This document shows, piece by piece, positions 29,759 to 39,500 of a stretch of DNA of 64,000 nt. Under the pieces are notes generated by a model, which saw only the letters and a program-made list of their open reading frames with translations, did not search any database and was not told where the DNA came from. The stretch is taken from assembly GCF_013386585.1 (NCBI RefSeq), contig NZ_JACARO010000001.1, forward strand, positions 1-64,000. Direction: 5' to 3'. The translations under genes were made by a program, and so were the position numbers. Position 1 is the stretch's first letter. Each line of letters begins with the position of its first letter. This stretch comes from Pseudomonas sp. P7548. GTDB lineage: Bacteria > Pseudomonadota > Gammaproteobacteria > Pseudomonadales > Pseudomonadaceae.

Positions 29759-30598
29759 TCATGTGCTCCAGATTCTCGGTGAAATCGCTTCTCGGCCGAG
29801 GACGGCCGGACGCAACAGGCGCCATAAATCAATCAACCAGGCCCGTGCATGCAGCGCTTCACTGGCCAGGCAACGGGCAACCAGCAAACCCGGCAATTGC
29901 GTCAAGTCACCGCGCACCCCGTGGGGCAGGGCGCGGCATTGCTCAAGTAATTCAGGGTCGATCTCAGCCGTCAGCAGCAACGTGGCAAACACCGGCTGGC
30001 CATCCAGGCCGATGGGCGAGTCGAGCAGACCGTCGGCGCCTACAATGCGCTGGCGCTCATGCCAGAGCAACTGGCCGTCGCGGCGGATATCCAGGTGCGA
30101 CTGAAAGTGGCCGAGGTCGAAACGCTCGCCACTGGCAGGGCGGCCGAGGGCGACCACGTCCCAGTAAAACAGCCGGGCGTCGCCTTGCAGCTCAATGCGC
30201 GTCGTGAGTTCGGCCTGGGCGGCGCTGAACACGATGGTTTCCTGGGGCAGCCACTCCAGGGTGGCACCGGCTTCCACGATGAGGTCCAGTTGCTGATAGG
30301 CCGGGCTGTTGGCGCGGTACCACTTGGCTGCGCCGGGGCTGGTCAACTGCGCCCAGGCGCCCGCGCCGATGTGGGCGCTGATGTCCAGGCGGTCACCGCC
30401 GGCAATGCCGCCGGGCGGGTGCACGATGATGTGCTGGCACACCTCGGGGCCTTCGGCGTAGAGGTGCTTTTGCACCCGCAGCGGCCCAAGGTGGCGGCGC
30501 ATCACCGGGCGCGTGGTGTCGCCGAAACGCGCATAACCGAGCTCCAGCTCGGCGTGCCAACTGGGGGTGAACAGGGCAGGGGTAACGGGCAGGTTCAT
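29759..30598 (-). CDS. ureD: Urease accessory protein UreD
   Basis: UreD (279 residues) binds apo-urease first and, with UreF and UreG, forms the nickel-loading complex. [18 protein letters not shown] and [13 protein letters not shown] are family hallmarks and the length is normal. It follows urtE by 30 bases and precedes ureA, so nickel-loading and structural genes share one transcript while ureEFG lie elsewhere. Confidence 0.94.
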   Translation of the reverse strand: MNLPVTPALFTPSWHAELELGYARFGDTTRPVMRRHLGPLRVQKHLYAEGPEVCQHIIVHPPGGIAGGDRLDISAHIGAGAWAQLTSPGAAKWYRANSPAYQQLDLIVEAGATLEWLPQETIVFSAAQAELTTRIELQGDARLFYWDVVALGRPASGERFDLGHFQSHLDIRRDGQLLWHERQRIVGADGLLDSPIGLDGQPVFATLLLTAEIDPELLEQCRALPHGVRGDLTQLPGLLVARCLASEALHARAWLIDLWRLLRPAVLGREAISPRIWST

Positions 30599-30628
30599 GG
30601 TGTGTGCTTATCGTCAGGACGCTACAGA

Positions 30629-31327
30629 TTAGATCGTTACGAGCCCGCGTACACCCTCGGCTTCCATATTTTCACCCAGGCCCTGCTGCACGATTTCACC
30701 ACGGGACATCACCAGGTATTGGTCGGCCAATTCGGCGGCAAAGTCGTAGAACTGCTCCACCAGCAGGATCGCCATGTCGCCACGGGCCGCGAGCTTCTTG
30801 ATCACCGCGCCGATCTCCTTGATTACCGACGGCTGGATGCCTTCGGTGGGTTCGTCGAGGATCAGCAGGCGCGGTCGGCTGGCCAAAGCGCGGCCGATCG
30901 CAAGTTGCTGTTGCTGGCCGCCCGACAGGTCGCCGCCACGGCGATGCTTCATCTGCAGCAGCACCGGGAACAGCTCGTAGATAAACGCCGGCACTTCCTT
31001 GGCCTCGGAGCCGGGGAAACGTGCCAGGCCCATCAGCAGGTTTTCTTCCACGGTCAGGCGCCCGAAAATCTCCCGGCCCTGGGGCACGTAGGCGATGCCG
31101 GCGTGCACACGCTGGTGCGGCTTGAAGCCGGTGATGGCCTTGCCTTCCCAGGTCACTGCGCCTTCCTTGGACGGCAGCAGGCCCATCAGGCATTTGAGCA
31201 AGGTGGTCTTGCCCACGCCGTTACGCCCGAGCAGGCAGGTGACTTCGCCGACCTTCACGTCAAAAGACAGCCCGCGCAGGATGTGGCTACCGCCGTAATA
31301 CTGGTGCAGCTTGTCGACTTGCAGCAT
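30629..31327 (-). CDS. urtE: Urea ABC transporter ATP-binding protein UrtE
   Basis: UrtE (232 residues) is the second ATPase of the LivF-like type. Walker A is GRNGVGKTT, the signature LSGGQQQQLAI, and Walker [11 protein letters not shown]. It powers the UrtBC permease that takes up urea. The ATG at 31327 is chosen; a GTG six bases earlier is possible. It precedes ureD, tying uptake to catabolism. Confidence 0.94.
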   Translation of the reverse strand: MLQVDKLHQYYGGSHILRGLSFDVKVGEVTCLLGRNGVGKTTLLKCLMGLLPSKEGAVTWEGKAITGFKPHQRVHAGIAYVPQGREIFGRLTVEENLLMGLARFPGSEAKEVPAFIYELFPVLLQMKHRRGGDLSGGQQQQLAIGRALASRPRLLILDEPTEGIQPSVIKEIGAVIKKLAARGDMAILLVEQFYDFAAELADQYLVMSRGEIVQQGLGENMEAEGVRGLVTI

Positions 31328-31368
31328 TTTCACATTCTCCTCGGTTCCCTGATTGGAACCGGATCAAC

Positions 31369-31440
31369 TGTGGGAGCTGGCTTGCCTGCGATGGCGGTGT
31401 GTCAGTCAACATCGTTATCGCAGGCAAGTCAGCTCCCACA
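31369..31440. repeat. REP pair between urtD and urtE
   Basis: AGCTGGC-class arms, one with a GCAAGTCAGC variant, within the urt operon. Confidence 0.88.
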
Positions 31441-31460
31441 TAAAGCAGTCCGTGTCCGGG

Positions 31461-32282
31461 TTAGCGGCCGAGGTAAACCTCGATCACCCGTTCGTTGTCC
31501 TGCACCTGTTCCAGCGAGCCTTCGGCCAGCACGCTGCCTTGGTGCAACACGGTGACGTGGTCGGCAATCGAGCCGACAAAGCCCATGTCGTGCTCCACCA
31601 CCATCAGCGAGTGCTTGCCCGCCAGGCGCTTGAACAGTTCGGCGGTGAACTCGGTTTCGGCATCGGTCATACCCGCCACTGGTTCGTCCAGCAGCAACAG
31701 CTGCGGGTCTTGCATCAGCAGCATGCCGATTTCCAGGAACTGCTTCTGGCCATGGGACAGCAACCCGGCCGGGCGCTGCGCCGAGGCGGTGAGGCGGATG
31801 GTGTCGAGCACTTCCTCGATACGGTCTTTCTGTTCGCCGCTCAAGCGTGCGCGCAGGCTGGCCCACACCGATTTATCGGTCTTCTGCGCCAGTTCCAGGT
31901 TCTCGAACACGCTCAGGGCTTCGAACACCGTGGGTTTCTGGAACTTGCGGCCGATGCCGGCCTGGGCGATCTGCACTTCGCTCAGGCGGGTCAGGTCAAG
32001 GTGTTCGCCAAACCAGGCCGTGCCATGGCTGGGGCGGGTCTTGCCGGTGATCACGTCCATCAGCGTGGTCTTGCCTGCGCCGTTGGGGCCGATGATGCAG
32101 CGCAGCTCACCCACGCCGATGTACAGGTTCAAGTTGTTGAGCGCCTTGAAGCCGTCGAAGCTGACGCTGATGTCTTCCAGGCTCAGGATGGTGCCGTGCC
32201 GGGTGTTCAGGCCTGGGCCTGCCGCCTGGCCGATACCGATGGCATCGCGGCCGGTGCCGGCGTCGAGAATAGGTTCGAGCAT
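31461..32282 (-). CDS. urtD: Urea ABC transporter ATP-binding protein UrtD
   Basis: UrtD (273 residues) is the LivG-like ATPase. Walker A is GPNGAGKTT and Walker B LLLLDEPVAG. The signature reads LSHGQKQ instead of LSGGQ, normal for UrtD. A 25-residue N-terminal extension precedes the core. The ATG at 32282 lies 8 bases past the urtC stop; an open frame runs further upstream only because it is a shadow of urtC. Confidence 0.94.
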   Translation of the reverse strand: MLEPILDAGTGRDAIGIGQAAGPGLNTRHGTILSLEDISVSFDGFKALNNLNLYIGVGELRCIIGPNGAGKTTLMDVITGKTRPSHGTAWFGEHLDLTRLSEVQIAQAGIGRKFQKPTVFEALSVFENLELAQKTDKSVWASLRARLSGEQKDRIEEVLDTIRLTASAQRPAGLLSHGQKQFLEIGMLLMQDPQLLLLDEPVAGMTDAETEFTAELFKRLAGKHSLMVVEHDMGFVGSIADHVTVLHQGSVLAEGSLEQVQDNERVIEVYLGR

Positions 32283-32290
32283 CACGTTTC

Positions 32291-33358
32291 TCACTTCTTC
32301 AGCAGCCCGATCACGCCCTTGGGCAGGTACAGGGTGACGATGATGAACAGCGCCCCGAGGAAGAACAGCCAGTATTCCGGGAAGGCCACGGTGAACCAGC
32401 TCTTCATGCCATTGACCACGCCGGCGCCAAGCAGCGGGCCGATCAAGGTGCCGCGCCCGCCCAGGGCTACCCACACGGCGGCTTCGATGGAGTTGGTCGG
32501 CGACATTTCGCTGGGGTTGATGATGCCCACCTGCGGCACGTATAGCGCCCCGGCCAAGCCGCACAGCACCGCGCTCAATACCCACACGAACAGCTTGAAA
32601 CCGCGTGGGTCGTAGCCGCAGAACATCAGGCGGTTTTCTGCGTCACGCAGGGCGGTCAGCACCCGACCGAACTTGCTGCGCGCCAGGCGCCAGCCGATGA
32701 ACAGGCTCGCCACCAGCAGCAACACCGTGGCCACGAACAGCACTGCCCGCGTGCCCGGTTCAGTGATGCCAAAGCCGAGGATGCTGCGAAAGTTGGTAAA
32801 GCCATTGTTGCCGCCAAAACCGGTCTCGTTGCGAAAGAACAGCAGCATGCCGGCGAAGGTCAGGGCCTGGGTCATGATGGAGAAATACACGCCCTTGATC
32901 CGCGAGCGGAAGGCGAAGAAACCAAACACCAGCGCCAGCAGACCCGGCGCCAACACCACCAGACACATCGCCCAGAGGAAGTGTTCGGTGCCCACCCAGT
33001 ACCACGGCAGTTCGGTCCAGGAGAGGAAGGTCATGAACGCCGGCAGCTCATCGCCGGAGGCCTGGCGCATCAGGTACATGCCCATCGCATAGCCGCCAAG
33101 GGCGAAGAACAGGCCGTGGCCGAGGGACAGCATGCCGGCGTAGCCCCACACCAGGTCCAGGGCCAGGGCGACAATGGCGTAGCAGAGGATCTTGCCCACC
33201 AGGGTCAGGGTGTAGGCCGAGACATGCAGGGCATTTTCTGCGGGCAACAACGACAACAGCGGCAGGGCCAGCAGCGCGGCGAGAATCGCCACGCCCACCG
33301 CAATCGTCACCTTGGGGCCGGCCTTTTGCGTGGCCGTGAGCATCAATGGCTGGTTCAT
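32291..33358 (-). CDS. urtC: Urea ABC transporter permease UrtC
   Basis: UrtC (355 residues) is a LivM-like inner-membrane permease with about ten helices; DLVWGYAGMLSLGHGLFFALGGYAMGMYL is its conserved motif. Its ATG overlaps the urtB stop by one base (TGATG), indicating coupled translation. The unusually long open frame extending upstream lies in a different frame from urtB. Confidence 0.94.
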   Translation of the reverse strand: MNQPLMLTATQKAGPKVTIAVGVAILAALLALPLLSLLPAENALHVSAYTLTLVGKILCYAIVALALDLVWGYAGMLSLGHGLFFALGGYAMGMYLMRQASGDELPAFMTFLSWTELPWYWVGTEHFLWAMCLVVLAPGLLALVFGFFAFRSRIKGVYFSIMTQALTFAGMLLFFRNETGFGGNNGFTNFRSILGFGITEPGTRAVLFVATVLLLVASLFIGWRLARSKFGRVLTALRDAENRLMFCGYDPRGFKLFVWVLSAVLCGLAGALYVPQVGIINPSEMSPTNSIEAAVWVALGGRGTLIGPLLGAGVVNGMKSWFTVAFPEYWLFFLGALFIIVTLYLPKGVIGLLKK

Positions 33359-34860
33359 CAGTCGATCACCCGTCCTTTCAGTGCGAAGAGTCCCTGCGGG
33401 CGTTTCTGGATAAACAGAATGATCAGCGCGAGGATCAGGATCTTGCCGAGCACGGCGCCGATCTGCGGTTCCAGAATCTTGTTGGCGATGCCCAGCCCGA
33501 AGGCGGCCATGACGCTCCCCGCCAACTGGCCGACACCGCCAAGCACCACGACGAGAAACGAGTCGATGATGTAGCTCTGGCCCAGGTCCGGGCCGACGTT
33601 GCCGATCTGGCTCAGCGCCACGCCGCCCAAGCCCGCGATGCCGGAACCCAGGCCGAACGCGAGCATGTCCACGCGGCCAGTGGGCACGCCGCAGCAGGCG
33701 GCCATGTTGCGGTTCTGGGTCACGGCCCGCACGTTCAGGCCCAGGCGCGTCTTGTTCAGCAGCAGCCAGGTCAGCACCACCACGCACAGTGCGAAGGCGA
33801 TGATCACGATGCGGTTGTACGGCAGCACCAGGTTGGGCAGCACCTGGATGCCACCGGACAGCCATTCGGGGTTGGACACTTCGACGTTCTGCGCACCGAA
33901 CACCAGGCGCACCAACTGGATCAGCATCAGGCTGATGCCCCAGGTGGCCAGCAGGGTTTCCAGCGGCCGGCCATACAGGTGGCGAATCACCGTGCGTTCC
34001 AACGCCATGCCGATGGCGGCCGTGACAAAAAACGCCACCGGCAGTGCGATCAGTGGGTAGAACTCGATGGCGGCAGGCACATAGCGCTGCATCAACAACT
34101 GCACCCCATAGGTGGAGTAGGCGCCGAGCATCAGCATCTCGCCATGGGCCATGTTGATCACGCCGAGCAGGCCGAAGGTGATCGCCAGGCCCAGGGCCGC
34201 CAGCAGCAGGATCGAACCCAGGGACATGCCGCTGAAGGCCTGGCCGAGGATTTCGCCGAACATCAGTTTGCGCTTGACCTGGGCCAGGCTGGTCTCGGCG
34301 GCGGTGTGCACGGCGGCGTCGGCTTCGACGCCAGGAGCGAGCAGCGCTTCAAGGCGCGTGCGCGCCAGCGGGTCGCCGGTGCTGCCGAGCAGACGCACGG
34401 CGGCGAGGCGCACCACCGGGTCAGGGTCGACCAATTGCAGGTTGGCCAGGGCCAGGCTGAGGGCGGTGTGCACGTCCTCGTTTGTCTCGGCGGCGACCTG
34501 CTGGTCGAGGAATTTGAGCTGCGCGGGCTGTGCGCTTTTTTGCAGGGTTACTGCGGCGGCCAGGCGCACCTTGGGGTCGGCGGCGAGCAGTTGCTGGCTG
34601 GCTTGTACGTTGTCGATCAGGCTGCGCAGTCGGTTGTTCAGGCGCACGGTTTTGGTTTCACCGTTGACCGTGAGTTGGCCTTGTTGCAGAGCGTCCACCA
34701 GCTCGATGCGCGCGGGATCCGGCTGGGCAGCCCAGTCCTGGAGCAGCTTGGCTTGTTGGGCCGGGTTGGCGGCGAGGAAGTCGTCGGCGTCGCTGGCGTG
34801 TGCTGCGAAGGGCAGCACAAGCAGGGCCGTGAGGATGAAGCGGTACAGGGCAGTGGGCAT
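33358..34860 (-). CDS. urtB: Urea ABC transporter permease UrtB
   Basis: UrtB (500 residues) is a LivH-like permease with a distinctive N-terminal part: a signal peptide (ending AAHA near residue 22) and a helical, HEAT-like region of about 180 residues. Helices from about residue 205 onward include ALGLAITFGLLGVINMAHGEMLMLGAY. The extension occurs in other UrtB proteins. It is preceded by a REP pair that separates it from urtA. Confidence 0.94.
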   Translation of the reverse strand: MPTALYRFILTALLVLPFAAHASDADDFLAANPAQQAKLLQDWAAQPDPARIELVDALQQGQLTVNGETKTVRLNNRLRSLIDNVQASQQLLAADPKVRLAAAVTLQKSAQPAQLKFLDQQVAAETNEDVHTALSLALANLQLVDPDPVVRLAAVRLLGSTGDPLARTRLEALLAPGVEADAAVHTAAETSLAQVKRKLMFGEILGQAFSGMSLGSILLLAALGLAITFGLLGVINMAHGEMLMLGAYSTYGVQLLMQRYVPAAIEFYPLIALPVAFFVTAAIGMALERTVIRHLYGRPLETLLATWGISLMLIQLVRLVFGAQNVEVSNPEWLSGGIQVLPNLVLPYNRIVIIAFALCVVVLTWLLLNKTRLGLNVRAVTQNRNMAACCGVPTGRVDMLAFGLGSGIAGLGGVALSQIGNVGPDLGQSYIIDSFLVVVLGGVGQLAGSVMAAFGLGIANKILEPQIGAVLGKILILALIILFIQKRPQGLFALKGRVID

Positions 34861-34892
34861 AACAAAGTGTCCTGATCATGCACGGTTCAAAC

Positions 34893-34981
34893 TGTGGGAG
34901 CGGGCTTGCTCGCGAATGCGGTGTGTCAGTCAATGCATTTCTTGCTGAACCACCGCATTCGCGAGCAAGCCCGCTCCCACA
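34893..34981. repeat. REP pair between urtA and urtB
   Basis: AGCGGGC-class arms of about 25 bases inside the urt operon. Such a hairpin between the binding-protein gene and permease gene could stabilise the upstream urtA message. Confidence 0.9.
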
Positions 34982-35001
34982 GTTTTTGACCGAGTCGGGC
35001 T

Positions 35002-36267
35002 TTAGTTACTTTTCACCGCGTAATCCGGCTTCTTGTCATTGCCCGGGATGTAAGGGCTCCACGGCTGGGCGCGGATCGGCTTGTCGGTCTGCCACACCAC
35101 CGAGAACTGCCCGTCAGCCTGGATCTCGCCGATCATCACCGGCTTGTGCAGGTGGTGGTTGGTCTTGTCCATGGTCAGGGTGAAGCCGGACGGCGCGGCG
35201 AAGGTCTGGCCGGCCAGGGCTTCACGCACTTTGTCGACGTCGGTGGACTTGGCTTTCTCGGCCGCTTGCGCCCACATGTGGATGCCCACGTAGGTGGCTT
35301 CCATCGGGTCGTTGGTCACGGCCTTGTCTGCGCCCGGCAGGTTGTGGGCCTTGGCATAGGCCTTCCAGTCGGCGACGAATTTCTTGTTCACCGGGTTCTC
35401 CACCGACTGGAAGTAGTTCCAGGCGGCAAGGTTGCCCACCAGCGGCTTGGTGTCGATGCCGCGCAGCTCTTCTTCACCCACCGAGAACGCCACCACCGGC
35501 ACGTCGGTGGCCTTCAGGCCTTGGTTGGCCAACTCTTTGTAGAACGGCACGTTGGAGTCGCCGTTCACCGTGGAGATCACAGCGGTCTTGCCGCCAGCGG
35601 AGAACTTCTTGATGTTGGCGACAATGGTCTGGTAATCGGCGTGGCCGAACGGGGTGTAGACCTCTTCGATGTCTTTATCGGCGACGCCTTTGGAGTGCAG
35701 GAACGAGCGCAGGATCTTGTTGGTGGTGCGCGGGTACACGTAGTCGGTACCCAGCAGGAAGAAGCGCTTGGCGCCGCCGCCCTCTTCGCTCATCAGGTAT
35801 TCCACGGCGGGGATGGCTTGCTGGTTCGGCGCGGCACCGGTGTAGAACACGTTCGGCGACATCTCTTCGCCTTCGTACTGCACCGGGTAGAACAGCAGGC
35901 CGTTGAGTTCTTCAAACACCGGCAGCACGGACTTGCGCGACACCGAGGTCCAGCAACCGAACACCACGGCCACCTTGTCCTGGGTCAGCAACTGCCGGCC
36001 TTTCTCGGCGAACAGCGGCCAGTTGGACGCGGGGTCCACGACCACCGGTTCAAGCATCTTGCCGTTCACCCCGCCCTTGGCGTTGATCTCGTCGATGGTC
36101 ATCAGCGCCATGTCTTTGAGCGACGTTTCGGAGATGGCCATGGTCCCGGACAACGAGTGCAGGATGCCGACCTTGATGGTCTCGGCGGCCTGCACGGTCC
36201 AGGTCATGCCCATGGCGGCAATGGATGCCGAAAGAGTGAAAGCCTTGATCAAGCTGCGACGCTTCAT
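35002..36267 (-). CDS. urtA: Urea ABC transporter substrate-binding protein UrtA
   Basis: UrtA (421 residues) is the periplasmic urea-binding protein, a type-I fold. The N-terminus MKRRSLIKAFTLSASI shows an RR-containing, possibly Tat, signal peptide. Family motifs are ETIKVGILHSLSGTMAISE, PVVVDPASNWPLFAEKGR and VFGCWTSVSRKSVLPVFEE. The ATG at 36267 replaces an upstream frame. It is the first gene of the operon and lies behind a sigma54 promoter. Confidence 0.95.
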   Translation of the reverse strand: MKRRSLIKAFTLSASIAAMGMTWTVQAAETIKVGILHSLSGTMAISETSLKDMALMTIDEINAKGGVNGKMLEPVVVDPASNWPLFAEKGRQLLTQDKVAVVFGCWTSVSRKSVLPVFEELNGLLFYPVQYEGEEMSPNVFYTGAAPNQQAIPAVEYLMSEEGGGAKRFFLLGTDYVYPRTTNKILRSFLHSKGVADKDIEEVYTPFGHADYQTIVANIKKFSAGGKTAVISTVNGDSNVPFYKELANQGLKATDVPVVAFSVGEEELRGIDTKPLVGNLAAWNYFQSVENPVNKKFVADWKAYAKAHNLPGADKAVTNDPMEATYVGIHMWAQAAEKAKSTDVDKVREALAGQTFAAPSGFTLTMDKTNHHLHKPVMIGEIQADGQFSVVWQTDKPIRAQPWSPYIPGNDKKPDYAVKSN

Positions 36268-36319
36268 GGTGCGATCTCCGAGAACCCAAGTGTTGTTGTT
36301 GGACAGATGGGAGGGTGAT

Positions 36320-36335
36320 TGCAAGGGCTGTGCCT
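36320..36335 (-). promoter_or_regulatory. Sigma54 promoter of the urt-ure operon
   Basis: The minus strand reads AGGCACAGCCCTTGCA. GG and GC are 10 bases apart; only the first base departs from TGGCAC-N5-TTGCA. Transcription would start near 36309, about 42 bases before the urtA start. Confidence 0.75.
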
Positions 36336-36430
36336 GCTTTGTCGGGCGCCGCGTTCAAGGGGGATCGGGCGGAGCTTGCCGTCGGTGGTGCACTGATTAA
36401 GCGCCGGATCGGTGGGGTGAAAAGCGTGGG

Positions 36431-36445
36431 GCACTGTCTTGGTGC
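36431..36445. promoter_or_regulatory. NtrC-type activator site for urtA
   Basis: GCACTGTCTTGGTGC matches the NtrC dyad GCAC(C/T)-N5-GGTGC with both half-sites intact. It lies about 120 bases upstream of the predicted start point. A weaker half-site GGTGCAC lies near 36387. Confidence 0.65.
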
Positions 36446-36466
36446 GAGAGGCGGCTAACTATGTAG

Positions 36467-36507
36467 CACCCTCAGAATCAGAGGGTGTTCAGGATGACGG
36501 AACACCC
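36467..36507 (+). promoter_or_regulatory. Two overlapping hairpins before the seven-module gene
   Basis: Hairpin A pairs CACCCTC (36467-36473) with GAGGGTG (36481-36487). Hairpin B pairs GGGTGTTC (36483-36490) with GAACACCC (36500-36507). They share GGGTG and so cannot both form. They end 13 bases before the GGAG ribosome site. Confidence 0.45.
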
Positions 36508-36529
36508 ACATTTGTTCCGAGGAGTCATC

Positions 36530-39500
36530 ATGGACGATCAACCCCTGCGCGAAAAACGCGCAACCCTTCCGGCCGGTCACGCCAAACTTGGCGTGCTCAG
36601 TCCGGCCTTCAAAACGGCGGATGAGGTCGCCCGCTATCTCCATGGGCGCGTGGGGCTCAATTTGCAGGTGGAGTTCGGCAGCGTCATTCTGCGGCGTTTG
36701 GCGGACGGTCTTTTTGTTGGCAGCGAGCCGATTTCGGACCGGCCCACCACGTTCAATTTCAGTCTCTTGCTGGACAGCAACCCGGCCAACACGGCTTACC
36801 TGGACCCGGAGGGGTACCACATTGTCGCAAGCTGGCACACGCACCCCAATACGACGGCGTGGGTTGCGCGTGAAAATCCTGCGTGGAGCGCGCACCAGAT
36901 CACGGCTTACCAGGGGTTTTACTCAGAGCCGGACATCATCTTCAACCACCAGAACCGGCCAAAATTCAGGGAGGCTTACCTCTCTGGGCCGGACGGCACG
37001 CTGATCAAATACCAGTTTGATGAAACCCCGGCGGCGCTTGGCTTTGCTCACTGGATTACCACTCGAGGGCCGTTCGAATCGCCGCATGCCTTTGACGGGA
37101 CCATTGAAGGGTATTACAAGAAAGTCGCCTCAGTCGGGCGGTTGACCTTTCTGATATCCAGCCCTTACTGGGGTGGTTCGGTGGGCCAGGTTCCGGCCAA
37201 TTGGGAGCCTTACAAGCCCTGGCCGGTATTTGCAGACACGCAGCAGGCGTTGGCGCAGGCCACGATACAGATGCGGCGTAAACCCAACATTCGGCAACAG
37301 GTATTGATTCTGCAGTCCGATACGCTTTCGGAGTATGTGGCGCGCGATCCAGATCCAATCGAGGGGCTGGCGAGCGAGTTGCCCCCGTTGCCTGTTGGCT
37401 ATCACCTGCATGGGATTTGCGTTAATTCAAGGCCATTGCCCGCCCAATACCCGACGCTGGAAAGCTGGCTGTTCAAAAACTTCATCAGCCCACTGGAGCT
37501 TGCACAGCACATTGTGCAGTTTCGACAGTACAGCCAGGGCGCGCAATCCACGCTGGGCGCGTCGTTGTATATCCGGCTACGGGACGACGCCATCTTGCGC
37601 TATCGCTTTTCCGGCTCGGCGCTCGAGTCCCAGTTGTTTGCCTATGCGCCAGACGGTCAGGTGATCGATAACGGCTGGCAAGCCGCGCTCCTGGACGGTT
37701 CATTGCTGACCCGCGACTTTGTCCGAAAAGTGGCAGAGGCGGGTGAACTGAGCGTGGAGAAAACCAGTGCGCTGTGGGACCGCAGTGGCGTGGTGGATGC
37801 GCAGTGGGTCCCCTATTCGCAGTTCCCGCTGCCGCCCCTGAGTATTGCTTTTTTGTCGGCCGACGACGCAGCCCGCTTTATCCATGGCACCCTCAATGGG
37901 CGTCGCGAGCAGGTACTCGGCGGGATGATTCTCCAACGACCCGATGGCCGCTTTGTGGTGACGCAGCCCGTGCCCACGGGGCCGAGGCCCTTTGCTTTTG
38001 AAGGCCTTTACCCGGTTGATCGCCAGCACTCACCCATTATCCTGAACGCGGGTTATCGCCTGCATGCGCGCTATGGCACGCGTGCTGCGCTGTCGACCAC
38101 TGACCCGGTACTTGTTGCCCGCCTCAAGTGGACCCGCCAGGAGGCTGAATTGGGAGGGCAAATGTTTCACCCCGCAGACGTCGCCGACCTCCTGGCGTCC
38201 GGGCTTCCCGGCTACCTGTCGGGATCCCAGGACAGCCTGATCCTCTACAGCCCGTCTATCACGACCTCGGATTGGCGTAAGCAATGGGTGCCTGAAACGG
38301 CCAATGGCGAGAGTGCGATTGGAAAACGCTTTGCCGACGGTGTGATCAAACCCGCGGATGTGGTGCGCACCCTCGCCGAGGCGGGCACGTTGCGGGTGGT
38401 CATCGGCAACGCGTTGTGGGGGCCGGCCGACTTTGTCGAGCTGGACTGGGGCCCGGGGGTGCGCACGTTGCAGTTCCAACGCCCGGCGACGGTGAGCCAC
38501 GGGCCTCTATTCGGCAACGCCAACGACGCTGCCAGCGATCTTTTTCGACGTGATCCACAGGACTATGCACAACCGTATGCCAGCCTCTACTTTGCGTTCA
38601 TTCTCAAGCACGAACGCCGGGAAGAATACGTTGCCAGCGAGTTGATCCCGGTCACCCGCCAATCGCCGCTGCTGTCTCTCGCCAGCCTGTATGGCACGAC
38701 ATTGCCCGACGGTTTCGATTGCCACAGCCTGTATTACGCCAACCAGTTTGTCGGCAATGGCTCGGCAGCCTGGTTGAAACGGGTGTTTATCGAACCCGAG
38801 GACTTGAGTGAGGCCATTGTGCAGGCGCGTCTCCAGTCGATGCAGCCGCCCTACGGCGCCCCGGTGTTTATAGCCACACCGGAGGGGGCCCTGTTGCGCT
38901 ACCAGTCACCTTCCACCTTTGCCATGTTCGAGGCGCGCAGCGATGCGGACCCTCTTGAGACCGTGCGGGCCAAGCTGGATATTGGCACGCTGCAACCGAT
39001 TCAGTTTGTACGACAGGTAGCAGCTTCCGGCCGCTTGCAGGTCATCCAGCCCAGTGATTGCTGGAGCATCGCCGGCGATGTGAATGGGCTGTGGGTCCCT
39101 TATGAAAACCTGCAGCGGCGCCGGCTCAGCCCGGCGTTTGTGTCGATGGATGACGCGGCGCGGTATATCCGTCGTCGTGTCTTGCCGAGCCTCGACCGAT
39201 CCTATGGCGGCATTATCCTGCGTCGTGACGATGGCGGGTTCGTTGCCACTGAACCGCTTCGGGTGTCGGATGAAGTATTCGATGTCAAAAGCATCTTCCC
39301 TGATGAAATAGTCACACGTGGCCTGTACCCACCTCGCACAACGGTGGTTGCCAGCTACCACTCACGGCCGGCGACGCAATGGCCGTTTCTGCTCGCGCCG
39401 GCCCAGTCGGCGGTGTACGGCAACATGTTTTCCACACGTGTGTTGGCGCAGTCGCTGTCCGCTGCTCTAGCGCGTCACAGCCACTACTTGCTGGCGCCCG

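Noticed and set aside
31461..32585. Longer reading frame for UrtD starting at 32585
   Set aside because: The extra 100 residues overlap urtC and do not look like an ABC ATPase; the ATG at 32282 gives normal length and lies just after the urtC stop.
32291..33865. Longer reading frame for UrtC starting at 33865
   Set aside because: The extension is out of frame with urtB, low in complexity, and the ATG at 33358 is coupled to the urtB stop.
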